NCBI RefSeq assembly: GCF_014333615.1
Contig: NZ_JACSCY010000001.1
Location: 434,001-498,000 of the forward strand
From: Hymenobacter citatus
Lineage (GTDB): Bacteria; Bacteroidota; Bacteroidia; Cytophagales; Hymenobacteraceae
Direction: 5' to 3'
Length of the DNA: 64,000 nt
A program made the translations under genes and the position numbers. Under the pieces are notes generated by a model. It was not told the origin of the DNA, made no database searches, and worked only from the letters and a program-made list of their open reading frames with translations. Positions 53,071 to 60,601 of the stretch are shown here, in pieces. Position 1 is the stretch's first letter; each line of letters starts with the position of its first letter.

Positions 53071-54945
53071 TTAGTGGGATACGCTGTCAGCTACTACTGG
53101 TTTTTTGGGCGGTGCTTTGATTAGTGGTGCGCGCTCGGCCCTGCTTTGTATCCGCCGCTCCCAGCGCTTGCGCTTGGGCGCAATGCTGCCGCGTAGGTAT
53201 TTCTCCATCACCAGCACGGCACAGGGCGCGGCGGCCGTAGCCCCAAAACCCGCATTTTCGAGGTATACCGCCACGGCTATCTTCGGATTATCAGCCGGGG
53301 CAAAACCGACGAAAGCGGCGTGGTCGTCGCCCTCGTCGTTTTGCACAGTGCCGGTTTTGCCGGCCACCGTGATGCCCACATCCGAGAGGCTGGAGGCTTC
53401 GGCGGTGCCGCCGCGCTGCATCACGGCTACCATGCCGGGCAGCAGCGCCGCAAAGTTGGCGCTATCAATCAGGGTATGGTGCTTTTCGCGGAAGCGGGGT
53501 AGGGGACCGTTGTTGCCCACGCTACGCACCAGGTGGGGCAGGTAGTACCAGCCGCGGTTGGCCACAATGGCCGCCATATTGGCCATTTGCAAGCCCGTCA
53601 GGTTAATTTCGCCCTGCCCAATGCTGAGCGAATAGATAGAGCGGTAGGTCCACTGCTTGGTGCCGCGAGTCTTGTCGTAGTAGGCGGGGGTAGGGAGAAA
53701 GCCGGGCGCCTCGCGGGCTACATCAGTCCCCAGCACCGAGTCTAGCCCAAAGGACCGCACGTAGCGCCGCCACAACGCCAGATTGGCATGGCGAGCGGCC
53801 GCCGAGTCTTGGGCCAGCGAGTCGGGCACGCGGTTGATAAGCTGCTGCATCACCTGATAGAAATAAGGATTGCAGCTGTACTGCAGGCCCGCCGTCAGGC
53901 TGTTGGCCTGGGGGTGATGATGCACGCAACGCACCAACGATTGGTCGCAGCGAAACCCGGTGGTAGGACTAATGGCACCCAGCTGCAACGCGGCGGCGGC
54001 ATTCACCAGCTTAAACACCGAGCCCGGCGGGTTGGCCAGCATGGCCGGCCGGTTCAGCAGCGGCATGTCGGCATCTTGCAGCAGCTGGGTGCGCACGCCC
54101 GCCTGGTCGGGGGCGGTGATGGTGCTGGCCGGGTACACCGGCGCCGACACGTAGGCGAGGATTTCGCCGGTGCTGGGGTCCAGGGCTACCAGGTAGCCCT
54201 TGCGGCCGCCCAATAGCTTTTCGGCGTAGGCCTGTAGCTTCGCATCGATGGTGAGGTGGATATCCTGGCCTTGCTGAAAAATGGTATCCTGCGCCCAGGT
54301 GCCGTGCTGGTTGCCCTGTGCATCTACCAATGGGTGCAAGTAGCCGTGGTGGCCGGTCAGCAACCCATTATAATAGGTTTCGACCCCACCATTGCGCAGG
54401 CGGTAGAAGCGGCCGCGCTGGGTGCGCCGGGCCTGACGGTAGAAGCTTTGCGCCTCGGCACCCAGGTAGCCCAGCACGGGCGCACCCGCATTGGTAGTGT
54501 ACACGCGCTGGCGCTGCTGGGTGAGTACCAGCTTTTGCAGCGCGGTGGCGCTGCTGTCGCGGCGTACCCGCTCGGCTTCCCGGGCCGTGAGGCGGAGCTG
54601 GATGGGGTAGCCGGCCGAAGCCCGGCCGTAGGGTAAGGCATCGGCAAGACGCTGCCGCACGGTGGTAGAATCCCAGCCCAGCAGCTGGCCCAGCGCCAGC
54701 GTATCGAGCAGGCGGCGCGGGAGTTTCAGCAGGTACTGCGGGCGCGTATCTACCAGCACCGAGTCGTGCCGGTCGAGGATGCGGCCCCGGTGCAACGAGT
54801 CGGATACCACGATGCGCTGCCGGGTATAGGTAGGGTCTGCGGCCTGGGCTGGGTCGCTGGTTTGCTGGTCCGACGAGGAACAAGCAGCCATGCCCACAAG
54901 CAGCAGGAAGAAGAGTAGGCCTTGAGTAGTGAAAACCGTGCGCAT
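53071..54945 (-). CDS. Penicillin-binding protein 2-like transpeptidase, predicted lipoprotein
   Basis: 624 residues. ATG 54945 gives a signal-anchor that also carries a lipobox-like 'VGMAACSS' (Cys22). A PBP dimerisation domain is followed by the transpeptidase domain with Ser309 and Lys312 ('PPGSVFK'), 'YSCNPYF' (SxN) and 'AGKTGTVQN' (KTG). All three class B PBP motifs are present, so it should cross-link peptidoglycan. There are no mreBCD/rodA neighbours; instead DUF1493 follows by 15 bases. Gene name left open because no rod cluster supports mrdA. Confidence 0.9.
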   Translation of the reverse strand: MRTVFTTQGLLFFLLLVGMAACSSSDQQTSDPAQAADPTYTRQRIVVSDSLHRGRILDRHDSVLVDTRPQYLLKLPRRLLDTLALGQLLGWDSTTVRQRLADALPYGRASAGYPIQLRLTAREAERVRRDSSATALQKLVLTQQRQRVYTTNAGAPVLGYLGAEAQSFYRQARRTQRGRFYRLRNGGVETYYNGLLTGHHGYLHPLVDAQGNQHGTWAQDTIFQQGQDIHLTIDAKLQAYAEKLLGGRKGYLVALDPSTGEILAYVSAPVYPASTITAPDQAGVRTQLLQDADMPLLNRPAMLANPPGSVFKLVNAAAALQLGAISPTTGFRCDQSLVRCVHHHPQANSLTAGLQYSCNPYFYQVMQQLINRVPDSLAQDSAAARHANLALWRRYVRSFGLDSVLGTDVAREAPGFLPTPAYYDKTRGTKQWTYRSIYSLSIGQGEINLTGLQMANMAAIVANRGWYYLPHLVRSVGNNGPLPRFREKHHTLIDSANFAALLPGMVAVMQRGGTAEASSLSDVGITVAGKTGTVQNDEGDDHAAFVGFAPADNPKIAVAVYLENAGFGATAAAPCAVLVMEKYLRGSIAPKRKRWERRIQSRAERAPLIKAPPKKPVVADSVSH

Positions 54946-55747
54946 GAGAGTAAAGCTAGGCATTTGCGGAGCTTTGGGCAGCGCTTCCTGATCGAGTAGA
55001 AGTGTTGCCTTCGCTTTTTAGTCAGAAAGAGGGCATACTACCCCTAAAGGCACAGAAGGGGGAAGGCCCGTTGCGACATGCATAAGGAAATTAAAATTGG
55101 GGCTAGCTAGCGTGGGCAGCGTGTCCTGTCGGAGCGGTTTGCCCGCGGGGTCACGGGCGTTACAGCCCGTTTCCAGCCGTGCCAACCGCGAGGTAGGCCG
55201 TGCTACCTCCGCGTCAGCTAGGATCATATCGGCGTTCGACTACCTCCCGCTTCTTAATCTAGGGGTGCTTTTTCTACAGGATATTGTCATTTTACTGACT
55301 CGGCGCTAGGGGTTCCTCTGCTTCCGCCGCGGATGTAACTGCCACAGTACCCTTCCCAGTTACCTTCTTTTCGGGCAACGGGTAGTATCACGAAAGAACG
55401 ATTGACTCCATGGAAGCTTCGTGCATTGGGGCGGCATTAGGGCGCAGTGGCTGCAACGCTATACCCTTGACTACTATGGGTTGCTTCGTGGCAGAAAGCT
55501 GAAGCATAACCTCAACTCTGACGCAACAACTGCAATAGGATTTACAGACTAATAGACGTCAAATGTCTTTCGTGTCAATAAGGATTCAGGAGTTGCATAG
55601 AAAGTGTAAAATATTGATAAATAAGTAGTAATGGCATGATAGCCCGCGAGCTTTGGCACTGTTAGGAGGAGCTAACCAATCAGCAAAAGGGTCGTTGAAA
55701 GGGTAGAATAAATGATTCTCACCCTTCCTTTTTATCCTTCTGTGATT
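54946..55747. other. 800-base region without a supported gene
   Basis: The stretch holds small hairpins (ACGGGC/GCCCGT near 55153-55170; CGCGAGGTAG / CTACCTCCGCG near 55189-55215), AT-rich sequence from about 55500, and only short overlapping ORFs with no domain or signal. It may contain decayed genes or a regulatory region for DUF892 and PBP2. I see no tRNA or known RNA. Confidence 0.5.
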
Positions 55748-56236
55748 ATGAAATCCGACGACCTGAAACAACTCATCAAAGACGGCCTATCGGCTCAGCG
55801 AGCCGGCAGCGAAGTAGCCGCCAAAGCAACCGACGAAATCCTCAACGATGCCACGCACCCCGAGCTGAAAGCGGCTCTCAAGGAAGGCAACGAAACCTCC
55901 AAAGAGTGGGCCAAGCGTATCGACCGCGCCATTGAAGAGGTAGGTGGCGTAAGCAGCCAAGACAACGAAATCCTGGAAGCGCACTATAAAGTGAGCAAAG
56001 AGATTCGGGCGCAAGCCGACACCGACACCGTGCGCGACCTGGGCATCATTGCCAGCGGCCAAATGGCCCTGCACTACTGGATTGCTTCCTTCGGCACGGT
56101 GGCCTCATACGCTGCCTCCGCCGGCCTCACCCAAACCGAGCAAGAGCTGAAAGCCTCCGTGCAAGAAGCCAAACAAGCCGACGACAAACACACCGACATC
56201 GCCCAGCGCATCCTCGCTGAGCAAGGCCAAGGGTAA
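55748..56236 (+). CDS. DUF892-family ferritin-like protein (YciE/YciF type)
   Basis: 162 residues. ATG 55748 follows a TTATG leader; the longer form to 55712 adds 12 hydrophobic residues. The sequence is a four-helix-bundle ferritin-like protein: 'LIKDGLSAQRAGSEVA', 'ETSKEWAKRIDRAIEEVG', 'HYWIASFGTVASYAASAG'. These proteins are linked with stress responses and may bind metal; direct function is not known. The gene ends with a GC-rich hairpin terminator. Confidence 0.82.
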   Translation: MKSDDLKQLIKDGLSAQRAGSEVAAKATDEILNDATHPELKAALKEGNETSKEWAKRIDRAIEEVGGVSSQDNEILEAHYKVSKEIRAQADTDTVRDLGIIASGQMALHYWIASFGTVASYAASAGLTQTEQELKASVQEAKQADDKHTDIAQRILAEQGQG

Positions 56237-56269
56237 GGGAAGTATTCTTCTCTTCTTACCATTAGAAAG

Positions 56270-56301
56270 CCGCGCCGCCTGGATAGCTCCAGGCGGCGCG
56301 G
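56270..56301. terminator. GC-rich terminator of the DUF892 gene (family E-like)
   Basis: CCGCGCCGCCTGGA and its complement form a perfect 14-bp stem around TAGC, followed by TTTTGGTTT. It sits 34 bases after the stop codon. Its stem words (CGCGCCGCC / GGCGGCGCGG) recur in the elements at 56419, 58339 and 59522. Confidence 0.85.
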
Positions 56302-56418
56302 TTTTGGTTTGACTTATTGTGGCTAGATGAAATGGTTTGAAGTACCGTCGTGCGCCACCTGCCGCAGTTAAAGCAAGAAGTAATGCCGCTACTGGCGGAA
56401 GAGTAACTTTGTAAACAA
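56302..56418. other. Gap between two GC-rich hairpins
   Basis: A short stretch with no ORF. Together with the hairpin element at 56419-56476 and the following 127 bases to the MBL-fold gene's stop codon, it makes up a 367-base intergenic region between convergent genes. Confidence 0.4.
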
Positions 56419-56476
56419 ACCGCGCCGCCCGCACCTCTACAAGCGGCGCGGTTCCGGCTCGCCGCGTGGCGGCCGG
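56419..56476. repeat. Family E GC-rich hairpin element
   Basis: Stem AACCGCGCCGCC / GGCGGCGCGGTT-like (56419-56452) plus a second hairpin CCGG..CGCC / GGCGGCCGG (56454-56476). The order 'CGCCGCC ... GCGGCGCGGT ... CCGGCT.GCCGC' is shared with 58339-58404 and 59522-59588. Confidence 0.7.
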
Positions 56477-56603
56477 GGAGGTACAGCCGCCACAGTATAG
56501 CTGGTCACGAGCTACGGCGGCATCTAAACTCGCACCAATTCGGGGGGCAGAACGTTCTGCTGAGTCCGGTGCCTGGCAGGACGTTCTGCGTTATGGGGTT
56601 GGC

Positions 56604-57392
56604 TTACTGGGCCGCCGGATACCAGTTGCGCAGCCGAACGTCAATTTTCTTGTTGGCTGTGTTCACGGTTTTCTTGAAGCCGTCCACGTCGCTCAGGCCG
56701 TTCTGGCCCCGGTAGTGATACGGATACACAATGCCAGGCTTGAAGGCTAATACGCCCTGCGCGGCCTGTTGCACATCCATGGTATAGGGCAGGTTCATGC
56801 ACACAAATGCTACATCGATACCCTTGAGGGCGCGCATCTCGGCAATGTCTTCGGTGTCGCCGGACAGGTACACGTTCTTGCCGCCCAGGTTCAGCACGTA
56901 GCCATTGCCCCGGCCTTTGGTGTGCGGCGCGTCGGGCGCTTCGGGCAGGTTGTACATCGGAATGGCCGAAACCTGCAGGCCCAGCGTATCAAGCTGCTGC
57001 CCGTTGCCCAGGATGCGGACCTGGGCTTTGTACTCGGCGGGCAGCTTATCGGCTACTGCCTGGGGCACTACCATCAGAGCCTTGCCCACAGAAAGACCCG
57101 CCAGCGTCTTCGGGTCCAGGTGGTCGCCATGAATGTCGGTAATCAGGATAATATCGGGGGCGGCCAGGCCGGCATAGGCAGCTGCCCCGCCGTAGGGGTC
57201 CACGTAAATGGTCTTACCGTTCCACGAAAACACCACGCTGCCGTGGGTAATAGGCTGAACCGTGAGTGGGCCCTTCTTGGTGGCAATCTGGTCGGCGGCC
57301 GCGCGCGGCGCGGGGGTAGAGGGGGCGGTTTGCGCCTGCACCGACGTGGCAACTGTAGCCAGGGCAGCCGCGAGGATAAGGAGGGATTTCAT
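56604..57392 (-). CDS. Exported metallo-beta-lactamase-fold hydrolase
   Basis: 262 residues. ATG 57392 begins a signal peptide (MKSLLILAAALATVATSVQA). The MBL motifs are 'LITDIHGDHLDP', 'YLSGDTEDIAEM' and 'YPYHYRGQ', in the order expected for a UlaG-like hydrolase. The first HxHxDH position reads Asp-Ile-His-Gly-Asp-His, with one histidine replaced by Asp, as in some UlaG-like members. Substrate unknown; periplasmic. The start is 117 bases before the RAYT-linked hairpin. Confidence 0.85.
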   Translation of the reverse strand: MKSLLILAAALATVATSVQAQTAPSTPAPRAAADQIATKKGPLTVQPITHGSVVFSWNGKTIYVDPYGGAAAYAGLAAPDIILITDIHGDHLDPKTLAGLSVGKALMVVPQAVADKLPAEYKAQVRILGNGQQLDTLGLQVSAIPMYNLPEAPDAPHTKGRGNGYVLNLGGKNVYLSGDTEDIAEMRALKGIDVAFVCMNLPYTMDVQQAAQGVLAFKPGIVYPYHYRGQNGLSDVDGFKKTVNTANKKIDVRLRNWYPAAQ

Positions 57393-57508
57393 TGAGTTTT
57401 TATTGCTGGTGCGCGAATGGGAACAGGGTCTTAACCCGGGGCGGGGGCGAAAGTTCTGAGAGAGGAGGGTAGACTCTGTGTCGCTGGTGCGGTTGTGACA
57501 GCACGGGC

Positions 57509-57542
57509 TGTAGAGACGCATACTTGCGTCTCATCGTTGAAC
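57509..57542. repeat. Family D hairpin, copy a
   Basis: TGTAGAGACGCA + TACT + TGCGTCTCATCGTTGAAC forms a hairpin (arms GAGACGCA / TGCGTCTC). Together with copy b (57576-57612) it forms an inverted doublet downstream of the RAYT gene. Confidence 0.9.
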
Positions 57543-57575
57543 GACTGACGCCCGAACGATTTCTTGGCGGCGCGG

Positions 57576-57612
57576 ACGAAGAGACGCAAATATGCGTCTC
57601 TACACGTTCAAC
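57576..57612. repeat. Family D hairpin, copy b (inverted)
   Basis: GAGACGCA + AATA + TGCGTCTC with TACACGTTCAAC on the right; the minus strand reads GTTGAAC...TGTAGAGACGCAT, matching copy a. It abuts the RAYT stop codon at 57617. Confidence 0.9.
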
Positions 57613-57616
57613 GCGG

Positions 57617-58174
57617 CTACCGGTACAATCCTTCTTCGCCGAACTGCTCGTGTTGCCAGCGGCTGGGATTGTTGAGAATGTAGTGTCGAATCTTTTCTAG
57701 TTCCTGACCATTGCGCACTACCCGGTCGTGGAAGCGCGCTTGCCATTGAAAAGCCAAGCCCGCCTGCCGGGCCTGCGACGTGACGCCGGCTTTATAGCCG
57801 CGCAGAATAGCCGCCAAATTGTCGTGCTGTGGGGCAAAGCGATTTTCATAATAGAGCGAAGGGGTAGTTTCGATTGGCTTATCGACGAGTAGCAGACTGT
57901 GTATATGGTCGGGCATCACAACGAAAGCATCCAGCACTACAAAAGGAAACCGCACCGGAATCTGCTGCTAGCAGGCCGCGGCAATAGCGGCTAACGGGGT
58001 AGGACGTAGGTAGGCTCTGGTCCAATCCTGGGCTGATACCTCCATCTCTCCGAAGTAGCGCACCCGATTTCGCGTGCAGATGGTCACGAAGTACGCGCCG
58101 TTCTGCCCATAATCATAGCCCCGCAGCCGGGCCGTGGCCACGCGGTATTGGTCCTTAAATAATTCGGTATCCAT
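57617..58174 (-). pseudogene. RAYT (REP-associated tyrosine) transposase broken by an in-frame TAG
   Basis: ATG 58174 starts 'MDTELFKDQYRVATARLRGY'. The catalytic HUH motif is in 'VVMPDHIHSLL' and the C-terminal helix carries 'FHDRVVRNGQELEKIRHYIL'. Translation stops at TAG (57968-57970) after 'AAIAAAC', then resumes in the same frame with 'QQIPVRFPFVVLDAFVVMPD'. The stop stands where family members commonly have Trp (CW..IP), so TGG to TAG is the simplest change. The rest, 185 codons, is intact. Y1-type enzymes of this family act on REP hairpins, and hairpin doublets flank this gene on both sides. Confidence 0.9.
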
Positions 58175-58213
58175 AACGAATCATAGAAGCAGGTAAACGA
58201 CACCGCCCAACGA

Positions 58214-58247
58214 TGTAGAGACGCGTATTCGCGTCTCGTCGTTGAAC
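58214..58247. repeat. Family D hairpin, copy c
   Basis: TGTAGAGACGCG + TATT + CGCGTCTCGTCGTTGAAC, 40 bases upstream of the RAYT start codon. It pairs with copy d in inverted orientation. Confidence 0.9.
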
Positions 58248-58291
58248 TACACCGCTTGGATAAAACCCAAGATAAACAACATCAGCAACGC

Positions 58292-58317
58292 TTGAGACGC
58301 AAATATGCGTCTCCACA
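58292..58317. repeat. Family D hairpin, copy d (inverted)
   Basis: GAGACGCA + AATA + TGCGTCTC followed by CACA. With copy c it makes a second doublet on the other side of the RAYT gene. Confidence 0.88.
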
Positions 58318-58338
58318 TCCGCCGGAACCGCCTACGAA

Positions 58339-58404
58339 AACGCCGCCCAGACGACTCCGAGCGGCGCGGTACTGGCTGGCCGCTGCGGCGGCTGGGGAGG
58401 CTGG
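58339..58404. repeat. Family E GC-rich element after the fic gene
   Basis: CGCCGCC...CGACTCCGAGCGGCGCGGTA then GGCTGGCCGCT and GGAGGCTG. It ends 10 bases from the fic stop codon. The minus-strand stem is followed by TTTTCG, so it may terminate fic. It shares more than 40 positions with 59522-59588. Confidence 0.85.
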
Positions 58405-58414
58405 GGCTTTTTCG

Positions 58415-59455
58415 CTATAGCAGGTAGTAAACTGTAGCGGGGCCTTGGCCCTGCTTTTCAATTCGCCCTTGGGCCATCAGCTCCGCCAACGTACGCTTCA
58501 CGGATGGTCCAGGAATGTCAAGCTTTTCGGCTATTTGACCCGACTTGCAGCCGGGGTGATTCCCGATAAAGCCTAGGACCGCTTTTTCGCGGGGTGACAG
58601 TTGCGTGGCCGCTTCCTGCACGGTCAGCTTTTGCAGCAGTTGTTGCTGCACATTCAATAGGGCATCGAAAAAGAAGGCCAGCCAGGCCGAAACATTCTCC
58701 CCCGGCCGCTGCGACTGGCACTGCTGCAACACCCGGTAATACTCCGTCTTGCGGTTTTCGATTTCGTGCTCCAGGCTCACGTACTGAATCCAGATGTAGC
58801 CGTGCCGCAGCAGAAGCAAGGTAGCCAGCAGGCGGCTCAGGCGACCGTTGCCGTCCTGAAAGGGGTGGATACTGACGAAATCGTAGGCAAACAGGGCGCA
58901 CTTCACCAGCGGGTGTGTGGCCTCGTCGTGGTGAAACCAGGCTACCAACTCGCGCATGGCATCTTCGGTGGCGAAGCCGGGCGCGGTGGTCTGGAAGATA
59001 ACTTGCCGGGTACCGTCGGGTAGGGACGCTTCCACGGCGTTGCTGTGCTGCTTGTAGTTGCCGCGGTGCCACTCGTCTTTGCGGCTAAAACGCAGCAGGT
59101 GGTTGTGCAGGCCTTTGAGACTGTTCTCGCTGATGTCGATATCGGGGTAGGATTCGGAAATCAGATCCAGCACCTGAAAGTAGCCGACTACCTCCTGTGC
59201 GTCGCGGTCTTCGAGCTTGCTGATATCCGTGTTGCGCAGCAGCACGTCCACTTCCTCGTCGCTCAGGCGCGAACCCTCGATGCGGGTAGAGGCGCCTACG
59301 CTACGTACCGTGGCAATAGCTTTGAGCTGCTTAAGCGTCTGGCCTTCCCGCCGTTCAATAGCCGACCAACTGGCATCAAACCGGTCCAGCTTGCTGATGG
59401 TGCCCAGCAACGCCCAATCCAGCGTCACGCGCATGGTGTGTACGTGTTCGTCCAT
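58415..59455 (-). CDS. Fic-domain protein with N-terminal inhibitory helix and winged-helix tail
   Basis: 346 residues. The Fic catalytic motif 'HPFQDGNGRLSR' starts at His197. The self-inhibitory motif (S/T)xxxE(G/N) is 'STRIEG' at residues 56-61, ahead of the Fic domain, so it is an intramolecularly inhibited (class II) Fic. The last 80 residues are a winged-helix domain ('LSPREKAVLGFIGNHPGCKS...VKRTLAELMAQGRIEKQGQG'). It probably AMPylates a protein on relief of inhibition; target unknown. ATG 59455 is the natural start. GC content is like the neighbours. Confidence 0.93.
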   Translation of the reverse strand: MDEHVHTMRVTLDWALLGTISKLDRFDASWSAIERREGQTLKQLKAIATVRSVGASTRIEGSRLSDEEVDVLLRNTDISKLEDRDAQEVVGYFQVLDLISESYPDIDISENSLKGLHNHLLRFSRKDEWHRGNYKQHSNAVEASLPDGTRQVIFQTTAPGFATEDAMRELVAWFHHDEATHPLVKCALFAYDFVSIHPFQDGNGRLSRLLATLLLLRHGYIWIQYVSLEHEIENRKTEYYRVLQQCQSQRPGENVSAWLAFFFDALLNVQQQLLQKLTVQEAATQLSPREKAVLGFIGNHPGCKSGQIAEKLDIPGPSVKRTLAELMAQGRIEKQGQGPATVYYLL

Positions 59456-59521
59456 GCGGCAAAGCTACGGGTTGATACGATTTGATACGATTTGATTCGT
59501 TCGTGATACGATAGGAAACGC

Positions 59522-59588
59522 TCCGCGCCGCCTGGGCGACTCCGAGCGGCGCGGTACCGGCTGGCCGCTAGGACGACTGCGGAGGCTG
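59522..59588. repeat. Family E GC-rich element between HEPN-like and fic genes
   Basis: TCCGCGCCGCC...CGACTCCGAGCGGCGCGGTA, CCGGCTGGCCGCT and GGAGGCTGAGACTTTTTGAG: the same order of words as 58339-58404. It lies 40 bases after the HEPN-like stop codon and 66 bases upstream of the fic start. Confidence 0.85.
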
Positions 59589-59628
59589 AGACTTTTTGAG
59601 TAGTAGATTATTGACAGTAATCATTCCC

Positions 59629-60513
59629 CTACAAAGCGAATGCTTTGTCTAAAATCTCAGTACTGAATACGCTTTTTTCCTTTGCTTCCTTTATTATATT
59701 GAAAATTTCCAATCCATCGTTAAATATTTCTTGTATCCTTTCCTTTGTAATCTCTTTATTATTTAGGCTTCCGTGGGATATTTCAACCCGTAATTGGGAA
59801 AATATTTTGTATTTATCTGCTAGTTCTTCGTATCGCCCATGTGATACATGCTTAGAAATCATTAATGCGGAAATTATCGGTTCTGCTTTATTCCAAAATT
59901 TGTAAAAGTATTTATTTCTAAATTCTTGGTCTGAAGCTTCTTTTGATTCTTTGTATGGCTCCAAAATTTCACGCGTTTCTCTTTCAATATCACTACTAAT
60001 TTGTAATATTGCCATTTCAGGAGATACTTCCTTTAGTTTATTTAAGTTTGTGGTTTCACTGTCTGATAACCCAATTAATTCTAGATAGTCATTTTTAAGG
60101 TGTGGCTTTAGTTCTTCTGCTAAATCAACATTATACTCGTCTTTTAAAAATCTTTGTAAAAAATCTTTAGTAGCTGACAGATAATAAAAGACAGATTCCT
60201 CGTTGGGAAAACCAAATCTGTGTTGGATAGTGTTTCTGTCGTCTACTAGGAGTTCAATGATGGGTTTTTCTGGAATGGATATTCCTTTGCCGTCAAGAGA
60301 TGTGAAAGTATCCCAAATAGTCAGGGTTAGATTTTGATTTTTAGGGCTGTAAATGGAGTGGCCACATGATAGTAGTCGGTCTTTTAGCATTAGTTCAATT
60401 GAATTAGTCAAGTGTAATATTATAAATTTATATTTTTTTGGATTCTTGCTTCCAAATAGCTCTGTTGCATGAGCTAATAGCTCAATCGAGCTAATGAATA
60501 GTGGTGACTTCAT
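59629..60513 (-). CDS. AT-rich gene for a helical protein with two HEPN-type RxxxxH motifs
   Basis: 294 residues. ATG 60513 (MKSPLFISSIELLAHAT) is preferred; the extension to 60561 runs into the icmF terminator. The sequence is nearly all helix. Two RxxxxH motifs typical of HEPN ribonucleases occur: 'DDRNTIQHRFG' (Arg93-His98) and 'LRVEISHGSLN' (Arg242-His247), each in a helical context like that of HEPN domains. The gene is strongly AT-rich (roughly one third GC by eye, with many TTT/AAT codons) against GC-rich neighbours, which suggests recent acquisition. A defence or toxin role is inferred only. I recognise no named family. Confidence 0.6.
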   Translation of the reverse strand: MKSPLFISSIELLAHATELFGSKNPKKYKFIILHLTNSIELMLKDRLLSCGHSIYSPKNQNLTLTIWDTFTSLDGKGISIPEKPIIELLVDDRNTIQHRFGFPNEESVFYYLSATKDFLQRFLKDEYNVDLAEELKPHLKNDYLELIGLSDSETTNLNKLKEVSPEMAILQISSDIERETREILEPYKESKEASDQEFRNKYFYKFWNKAEPIISALMISKHVSHGRYEELADKYKIFSQLRVEISHGSLNNKEITKERIQEIFNDGLEIFNIIKEAKEKSVFSTEILDKAFAL

Positions 60514-60544
60514 ATTACGACAAAAGAGAAAAACGATTACAAAA

Positions 60545-60575
60545 ACGGGTGCTACCTCCACAAGGTAGCACCCGT
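60545..60575. terminator. Terminator of icmF
   Basis: ACGGGTGCTACCT and its complement form a 13-bp perfect stem with a 5-base loop; on the minus strand TTTTTGTAAT follows. It lies 27 bases after the icmF stop codon and just upstream of the HEPN-like gene. Confidence 0.9.
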
Positions 60576-60601
60576 TCTCATTCAGCCAAAGTAACTGCCG
60601 C

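Noticed and set aside
55018-55227. 69-codon minus-strand ORF in the gene-free region
   Set aside because: It has no domain, no convincing start and overlaps another ORF on the opposite strand; I could not support it as a gene.
57509-58317. Insertion sequence with terminal inverted repeats
   Set aside because: The flanking hairpins are short internally paired doublets typical of REP/RAYT arrangements. No target duplication or IS-type ends are visible and the enzyme is of the RAYT type.
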